In this document: positions 60,623-64,000 of the stretch, piece after piece
Layout: each line of letters opens with the position of its first letter
How positions within the stretch are numbered: position 1 is the stretch's first letter
Source: Pseudomonadota bacterium
Lineage (GTDB): Bacteria; Pseudomonadota; Alphaproteobacteria; Rhodobacterales; Rhodobacteraceae
DNA length: 64,000 bases
Assembly (NCBI GenBank): GCA_018240425.1
Contig: JAFEFU010000046.1
Span: 52,407-116,406, forward strand
Reading direction: 5' to 3'
Made by a program: the position numbers and the translations under genes
The notes under the pieces: generated by a model
Seen by the model: the letters and a program-made list of their open reading frames with translations, nothing else
The model's database searches: none
What the model was told of the DNA's origin: nothing

Positions 60623-62644
60623 ATGACCGACTATCCCCGCCTTCTGTCGCCGATTCGCCTGGGCCATCTGACCCTGCCCAACCGGGTGCTGATGGGCTCG
60701 ATGCACACCAACCTCGAGGAGACCGGCGACTGGAACCGGGTGGCCGAGTTCCATGCGGCGCGGGCGCGCGGCGGGGTCGGGCTGATCGTGACCGGGGGCG
60801 TGGCGCCCAACCGCGAAGGGGCGGTCTTTTCCGGTGCCGCGGGGCTGTTTTCGCCCGGAGACATCACCAATCACCGGCTGGTGACCGACCGGGTCCATGA
60901 CGCGGGCGGGCGGATCGCCATGCAGATCCTTCACGCTGGCCGCTATGCCTATGGGGCGGACTGCGTGGCACCCTCGGCGGTGAAGTCGCCGATCTCGCCG
61001 TTTGTGCCCAGGGAACTGGACGAGGCGGGGATCGAGAAGCAGATCGCCGATATCGCCACGGCGGCGGCGCGGGCGCGCGAGGCCGGTTACGACGGGGTCG
61101 AGGTGATGGGGTCGGAGGGCTATTTCCTCAACCAGTTCCTGGCGGCCCGCACCAACCGGCGCAGCGACCGCTGGGGCGGGTCTTACGAGAACCGGATGCG
61201 CCTGCCCCTGGAGGTGGTGCGGCGGGTGCGGGCGGCGGCGGGGGCGGATTTCGTCCTGATCTACCGGCTGTCGATGATCGATCTGGTCCCCGAGGGCTCG
61301 GTCTGGGACGAGGTGGTGGCGCTGGCGCGTGCGGTCGAGGCGGCGGGGGCGGATGCCATCAACACCGGCATCGGCTGGCACGAGGCGCGGGTGCCGACCA
61401 TCGCCACCAGCGTCCCGCGCGCGGCCTTTGCCTGGGTGACGAAGAAGCTGATGGGCGCGGTGGGGGTGCCGCTTGTCACCTCGAACCGGATCAACAGCCC
61501 GGAGGTGGCCGAGGCGGTTTTGGCCGAAGGCTGTGCCGACATGGTCAGCATGGCCCGGCCCTTCCTGGCCGACCCGGAGTTCGTCAGGAAGGCGGCGGCG
61601 GGGCGCGCGGCCGAGATCGCGCCCTGCATCGCCTGCAACCAGGCCTGCCTTGACCACACCTTCGCAGGCAAGGTCGCGTCCTGCCTGGTCAATCCGCTCG
61701 CCTGTCACGAGACCGAGCTGGTGCTGGCCCCGGCGCCGGTGGTGAAGCGGATCGCGGTGGTGGGCGCGGGACCGGCAGGGCTGGCGGCGGCCTTGGCGCT
61801 GGACCGGCGCGGACACCGGGTGGTGCTGTTCGAGCAGGCCCCGGCGATCGGGGGGCAGTTGAACCTGGCGCGGCAGGTGCCGGGCAAGGAGGAATTCGAC
61901 GGGCTGGTGGCGTGGTTTTCGACCATGCTCGGGCAGAGCCGCGTCGAGGTCCGGCTGAACTGCGCGGCTGGACCCGAGATGCTGGACGGGTTCGACGAGG
62001 TGGTGATTGCCACCGGCGTGCGTCCGCGCCTGCCCACGATCGAGACGGCGCCGGGCAGCAGGGCGGCGAGCTATGCCGAGATCCTCAGTGGCGCGGTGAC
62101 GGCGGGGCCGAGGGTGGCGGTGATCGGGGCGGGGGGCATCGGCTTTGACGTGGCCGAGTTCCTGGTGCAGGGCCGGCCCTCTCCGACGCTGCGGCCCGGG
62201 GACTGGCGGGAGGAATGGGGGGTGGGCGATCCCGCGGCCTGGCGCGGCGGGCTGCGCGCGCCCAGGCCCGAGCCGGCGGCGCGCCAGGTGACGCTGATGC
62301 AGCGCAAGCCCGAGCGGCCGGGGCGCGGGCTGGGCAAGACGACGGGGTGGATCCACCGGGCGGCTTTGCAGGCCAAGGGGGTCGAGATGATCGGCGGGGT
62401 GAACTACGAGCGGATCGAGGCGGCGGGCGTCCGGGTCAGTTTCGGACCGGGGCGCGAGAACCCGCGCCTGATCGCTGCCGACACCGTGGTCCTGTGCACC
62501 GGCCAGGAAAGCGAGACGCGGCTGGCGCAGGCGCTGCTGGCCGGGGGTCGGATGGTGCATCTGATCGGCGGGGCCGACCTGGCGGCGGAACTGGACGCCA
62601 AGCGGGCGATCGACCAGGGCACAAGGCTGGCGGCGCGGCTGTAA
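60623..62644 (+). CDS. fadH: 2,4-dienoyl-CoA reductase-like NADH:flavin oxidoreductase
   Basis: A 673-residue protein with an old-yellow-enzyme TIM barrel (LLSPIRLGHLTLPNRVLMGS, residues 7-26 in part; AMQILHAGRYAY; ARTNRRSDRWGGSYENRM in part RTNRRSDRWGG). Next is a 4Fe-4S cluster CIACNQACLDH...CLVNP near 338, then an FAD/NAD(P) domain (GAGPAGLAAALAL near 379; GAGGIGFDVAEFL near 505). This is the FadH/trimethylamine dehydrogenase architecture; FadH reduces 2,4-dienoyl-CoA during unsaturated fatty acid oxidation. TMA dehydrogenase-type members are the main alternative. Confidence 0.88.
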   Translation: MTDYPRLLSPIRLGHLTLPNRVLMGSMHTNLEETGDWNRVAEFHAARARGGVGLIVTGGVAPNREGAVFSGAAGLFSPGDITNHRLVTDRVHDAGGRIAMQILHAGRYAYGADCVAPSAVKSPISPFVPRELDEAGIEKQIADIATAAARAREAGYDGVEVMGSEGYFLNQFLAARTNRRSDRWGGSYENRMRLPLEVVRRVRAAAGADFVLIYRLSMIDLVPEGSVWDEVVALARAVEAAGADAINTGIGWHEARVPTIATSVPRAAFAWVTKKLMGAVGVPLVTSNRINSPEVAEAVLAEGCADMVSMARPFLADPEFVRKAAAGRAAEIAPCIACNQACLDHTFAGKVASCLVNPLACHETELVLAPAPVVKRIAVVGAGPAGLAAALALDRRGHRVVLFEQAPAIGGQLNLARQVPGKEEFDGLVAWFSTMLGQSRVEVRLNCAAGPEMLDGFDEVVIATGVRPRLPTIETAPGSRAASYAEILSGAVTAGPRVAVIGAGGIGFDVAEFLVQGRPSPTLRPGDWREEWGVGDPAAWRGGLRAPRPEPAARQVTLMQRKPERPGRGLGKTTGWIHRAALQAKGVEMIGGVNYERIEAAGVRVSFGPGRENPRLIAADTVVLCTGQESETRLAQALLAGGRMVHLIGGADLAAELDAKRAIDQGTRLAARL

Positions 62645-62735
62645 GGCGGCTGGACGGGACGACGGCCGTGAGCTACCACTTTCGCAAAAGATGAGCGCGG
62701 CGGCGTTGTGCGCCGGAAGATTGCGGGGCAGGCGA

Positions 62736-63317
62736 ATGGTGGACGAGGCGCAGTGGTTCTATGTGGCGGACGGGAAGCGCAACGGCCCGGCCGGCGAGGC
62801 GGCCCTGCGCGATCTGCTGCGGCAGGGGCGGGTGACGGCCAATACACTGGTCTGGTGCGACGGGATGTTGGACTGGAAGCCGCTGCGGCAGACTCCATTG
62901 GCGGAGGCGGCAGTGGCGGCCGAGACGCCGTGGACACCCGATGGCACGGGCGGTCCGGGCGCGCCGATGGGGCCGGTTGAGGCGATTATTTCCTGCCTGA
63001 ACAAGTACTTCCAGTTCTCGGGCCGGGCCAGCCGGTCGGAATACTGGTATTATCAGCTATTCGTCTTGCTGTGCTTTGGGTTGTTTTTCGCTTTTCTTGC
63101 AGCGATTGAGTCGCCGCATCCGCTGGTCAGTCTGGCCGTAATTCTCGTCTTTCTTGCAGCGGTCATTCCGCAGTGGACCGCTGCGGTGCGCCGCTTGCAT
63201 GACACCGACCGGTCCGGCTGGTGGTTGCTGATTCAGGTGGTGCCCTGGATCGGGCCGGTCGTGTTGCTGGTCCTTCTCTGCCTGCGCCCGACCCCGGGCC
63301 GCAACCGCTTTGGCTGA
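62736..63317 (+). CDS. GYF-like plus DUF805 membrane protein
   Basis: A 193-residue protein. The N-terminal GYF_2-type domain (WFYVADGKRNGPAGEAALRD in part; NTLVWCDGMLDWKPL) is about 60 residues. The C-terminal DUF805 membrane domain (KYFQFSGRASRSEYWYYQLF in part; RRLHDTDRSGWWLL; CLRPTPGRNRFG) has three or four helices. DUF805 proteins are common and uncharacterised. ATG 62736 is chosen as the start of the GYF domain; a Met 15 codons earlier is less likely. Confidence 0.88.
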   Translation: MVDEAQWFYVADGKRNGPAGEAALRDLLRQGRVTANTLVWCDGMLDWKPLRQTPLAEAAVAAETPWTPDGTGGPGAPMGPVEAIISCLNKYFQFSGRASRSEYWYYQLFVLLCFGLFFAFLAAIESPHPLVSLAVILVFLAAVIPQWTAAVRRLHDTDRSGWWLLIQVVPWIGPVVLLVLLCLRPTPGRNRFG

Positions 63318-63467
63318 GGCGAATGTCCACGGATCGGGAACCTTTGCCGGCCAACCCGCCATATAGGTTCGTCACAATACCCAAGTCTTGACCGCGCGTT
63401 TCCGCATTCTTGCCCGAATTGGGTCCGATACCGGTTCACGGCGGGCAATGTCTATTCAGGGTGCACA

Positions 63468-64000
63468 ATGGACCGACTGACGGAAATGGAGGCCTTCGCC
63501 ACCGTCGTAGACCAGGGGGGGTTTACGGATGCGGCGAAAAAGATGGGGATTTCCAAGTCCGCCGTCTCGAAGCATGTCTCGGCGCTGGAGGCGCGCCTGG
63601 GGGCGCGGCTTCTGAACCGAACCACAAGGCGCGTGTCGCCGACCGAGATCGGACTGGCTTACTACGACCGCGCCCGGCGCGTCCTGAACGACGCGGGCGA
63701 GGCCGATGCGCTGGTGACCTCGATGCAGTCGGCGCCCTCGGGCCTGCTGCGGATTTCGGTGGCGACCGACTTCGGCGTGAATCTTCTGTCGCCGATCCTT
63801 GGGGATTTCCTGCTCGAATATCCCGAGATCACGGTGAACATGGTTCTGAACAACCGGTACGTCGAACTGATTTCCGAAGGGTTCGACATGGCGATCCGGG
63901 TCGGTGAGCTTGAGGACAGTACGCTGCGTGCCCGCAAGCTGACCGACACGGCCAAGCGCATGATCGGCGCGCCCGCCTATTTCGCGAAATACGGCCGCCC
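63468..64000 (+). CDS. LysR family transcriptional regulator, 3'-truncated by the window edge
   Basis: The frame is open from ATG 63468 to the window end (177 codons). The N-terminal HTH reads MDRLTEMEAFATVVDQGGF, then KKMGISKSAVSKHVSALEAR with LGARLLNRTTRRV. The effector-binding domain begins near residue 90 (GLLRISVATDFGVNLLSP) and includes GFDMAIRVGEL. This is the DsdC/CrgA-like LysR subgroup by appearance. The 150 bases upstream hold no clear operator. The target gene may lie outside the window. Confidence 0.92.
   Translation, partial: MDRLTEMEAFATVVDQGGFTDAAKKMGISKSAVSKHVSALEARLGARLLNRTTRRVSPTEIGLAYYDRARRVLNDAGEADALVTSMQSAPSGLLRISVATDFGVNLLSPILGDFLLEYPEITVNMVLNNRYVELISEGFDMAIRVGELEDSTLRARKLTDTAKRMIGAPAYFAKYGR

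Noticed and set aside
63410..63907. Plus-strand frame in the last 600 bases.
   Set aside because: It is a shifted-frame shadow of the LysR gene, which begins at 63468 and runs off the window.

Overview
The window is high-GC bacterial DNA with short intergenic gaps and many ATGA/TGATG start-stop overlaps. Gene content points to the alphaproteobacterial order Rhodobacterales (Rhodobacteraceae/Paracoccaceae): DUF2853, DUF2794 and DUF6478-type proteins, a mitofilin-like protein plus HemY after hemD, an MbfA iron exporter behind an Irr-type box, and a complete carnitine-to-betaine gene set. I cannot name a species. No rRNA, CRISPR array, prophage, transposase or replication origin is visible. One tRNA-Thr(CGT) is present.

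Layout. 1-2.3 kb: 3' end of ahcY, a DUF2853 protein, a non-coding stretch holding two hairpin terminators and the broken remains of nadC (and probably the last codons of nadB), then an EVE-domain protein. 2.3-8.1 kb: yciI-like, gpsA and tsaD on the minus strand, divergent from hemD, a mitofilin-like protein, hemY and tRNA-Thr. 8.2-15.9 kb: a minus-strand operon that by family assignment can take gamma-butyrobetaine/carnitine to glycine betaine (BKACE, carnitine dehydrogenase fused to a thioesterase, acyl-CoA dehydrogenase, acyl-CoA synthetase, CaiD-like hydratase), with a divergent GATase1-AraC regulator. 16-18.2 kb: small protein, pyrF, nfeD, slipin. 18.5-29 kb: a peptide-type ABC transporter operon with two amidohydrolases embedded, followed by a flavin reductase, a GntR regulator and a GlcG-type secreted protein. 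Three promoters in this stretch carry the same pair of adjacent 12-bp operator-like sites, suggesting one regulon. 29.2-39.4 kb: penicillin-binding protein 1C and a very large alpha-2-macroglobulin, a divergent hybrid histidine kinase, and DUF2794. 39.5-46.4 kb: a candidate small RNA, an I78 inhibitor lipoprotein, glutathione-dependent formaldehyde oxidation genes (adhI, fghA) mixed with an NYN-domain protein, mbfA and a nitroreductase, then sthA and a YaiI protein. 46.4-47.5 kb: a low-GC islet with one gene coding for a glycine-rich membrane segment plus a single-HKD phospholipase D-type domain. 47.5-64 kb: DMT transporter, HAD hydrolase, ornithine cyclodeaminase-like protein, MFS transporter, zapE, luciferase-like oxidoreductase, folC, accD, a cytochrome b/molybdopterin oxidoreductase pair, CPBP protease, several hypotheticals, a FadH-like oxidoreductase, a GYF-DUF805 protein and the 5' part of a LysR regulator.

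Most interesting points: the shared tandem operator tying the transporter/amidohydrolase operon to the flavin reductase, GntR and GlcG genes; an amidohydrolase that has lost the HxH metal motif; the low-GC single-HKD membrane protein; the nadB-nadC remnant with an in-frame TAG; a dispersed hairpin repeat present twice; and a candidate small RNA near 39.6 kb. All functions are inferred by reading the translations; no database search was run.
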